NCBI GenBank assembly: GCA_011033025.1
Contig: WFMF01000212.1
Location: forward strand, 62,001-126,000
Length of the DNA: 64,000 nt
Direction of reading: 5' to 3'
DNA from: Beroe forskalii
Lineage: Eukaryota; Ctenophora; Nuda; Beroida; Beroidae
The position numbers and the translations under genes were made by a program. Positions 62,886-64,000 of the stretch are shown here, one piece after another (the first letter of the stretch is position 1; each line of letters begins with the position of its first letter). Under the pieces are notes generated by a model. The model worked only from the letters and a program-made list of their open reading frames with translations, was not told the origin of the DNA and made no database searches.

Positions 62886-64000
62886 CATGAGATGGGAGAG
62901 AAGGAGTGAAATAGTTCACCGAAACCCCAGTTTCTGCACCCTGCAGTATGACCAGACCCAGTCGATATTTGTTATTTAAAGATGAGTTATGAAACTATGG
63001 AGTAACTTATAACAGGCACAAAAGTTGTAATAATTGACACGATATAGGTGAATATGTAAATAGACTTTATTAGAGAAACTGTCATAAGTGTAGATTTTAG
63101 GTTTTATTGACGTCATTTTATGAAGCGGTGTTTAGCTTTTAGATTGATTATTGAATATTATTGTGATGTTAATTTCAAACTTCAATTTTAAGTCATGGTT
63201 TTTCACATGATCCAGTAGAAACGTAGTTCTTACTTCTTATTCGAAGTTCCTGTCGATTAAAATCACAAATCTGTCATAATTAAAAACTTTTCAAAATGAA
63301 AGCTGAATGCGCGCGCGATATTCCATCGTGCAAATGCTGTCAATGAATTTATCAACTTTTGACAGTTCATATTTCGTCGCAGTTTCCTAAAAACACGAAA
63401 TTGCCACAATTTGCGACATGGCACACACGCACATGTGACAAACAGTACATTGCATAACACGTTTGTTATGTTTATGTATTCAATTCTGTCACAAATGAAG
63501 TCAACAAATCAAACACCAGTATAGAATAAGAGTAGATGAATATCGTACAAATAAGGCTCCTCAAAATCTTGAACTTCGATGAAATGTGTTTGATTTCAAC
63601 AGTCAACACTACGGTTTGAGTTGAACACTTGAAGGTATATTTTTATTGAAACAAAGTTTGATAATGATACATTCCATGATAAACCGAAACTCAGAGCTTC
63701 AAAGGAAAATGTTCCTTTAAAAGGAAAGACTAGTGCAATAAGATAGTTTAAGAAGATATCCAAAAACGATAAAAATTGAAGCCAAGCAGTCTTTACATGG
63801 AAACAAAAAACTCCATGTAAGAAGATCTAAAATTCATTGAAAATTGAGAAATTTTAGAAATAAAATGAACTATTGGAATGCTAATTCCACTATAGAGAAA
63901 CAATAGAAATTATTATAATTCATATTTGATAAAGTAAAGTAAGATAATATATTTTGAATTTATAAGTGATTATATTTAGAATGATGAATCATTTTGAAAA
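62886..64000. other. Downstream of asparaginase, no gene recognised
   Basis: AT-rich sequence that must include the asparaginase 3' untranslated region. No convincing coding stretch, repeat array or element end was seen up to the window edge. Confidence 0.5.

Overview
This is animal nuclear DNA. It is AT-rich, and the genes are split by introns and separated by long non-coding stretches full of short transposons and minisatellites. Four protein genes can be named: a CSL/RBPJ (Suppressor of Hairless) gene, a secreted cystatin, porphobilinogen deaminase, and an L-asparaginase with C-terminal ankyrin repeats. A divergent class A GPCR lies inside an asparaginase intron. The GPCR style, an ORF1-only non-LTR element, a restriction-like-endonuclease retroelement and a Merlin transposon fit a non-bilaterian or other marine invertebrate. 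A cnidarian is my best guess, by inference only.

Layout. 251-2958 (-): CSL, seven exons (407 codons), 3' end outside the window. 3000-9860: non-coding, with a GGTTAA-rich block and a local tandem repeat. 9867-12539 (+): cystatin, with two alternative second exons. 12540-15443: non-coding, with CACGTG and CCAAT-box clusters. 15444-26453 and 28040-38954: two tandem copies of one segment of about 11 kb. Each copy carries the start of an unidentified coiled-coil gene (-), and each has since gained different insertions. Because each copy is the empty site for the other, the insertion boundaries and target-site duplications can be read directly. 39603-41828 (-): porphobilinogen deaminase. 43840-44682 (+): ORF1-type retroelement protein. 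45-51 kb: short repeats. 51152-62885 (+): asparaginase-ankyrin, 16 exons, with the GPCR (-) at 52658-53674 in intron 4.

The most unusual pattern is that tandem repeats repeatedly sit on splice signals. A 3' splice site is triplicated in CSL (33-bp period) and in the cystatin gene. A 5' splice site is duplicated in CSL (32 bp) and in the cystatin gene (87 bp, in frame). In the asparaginase gene a 15-bp unit of about 75 copies ends exactly at a 3' splice site, a 20-bp unit repeats the exon 8 donor about 17 times, and CTAAC branch-point-like motifs are arrayed before another acceptor. I know of no named system for this; I infer that splice boundaries seed minisatellite growth here.

A second theme is DNA transposons whose arms are inverted minisatellites. 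A Merlin-type element at 30154-33257 has an 8-bp target duplication, a broken DDE transposase and a nested element. A foldback element lies at 17156-17777 and a CCGTTTTTGG-ended element at about 16237-20160.
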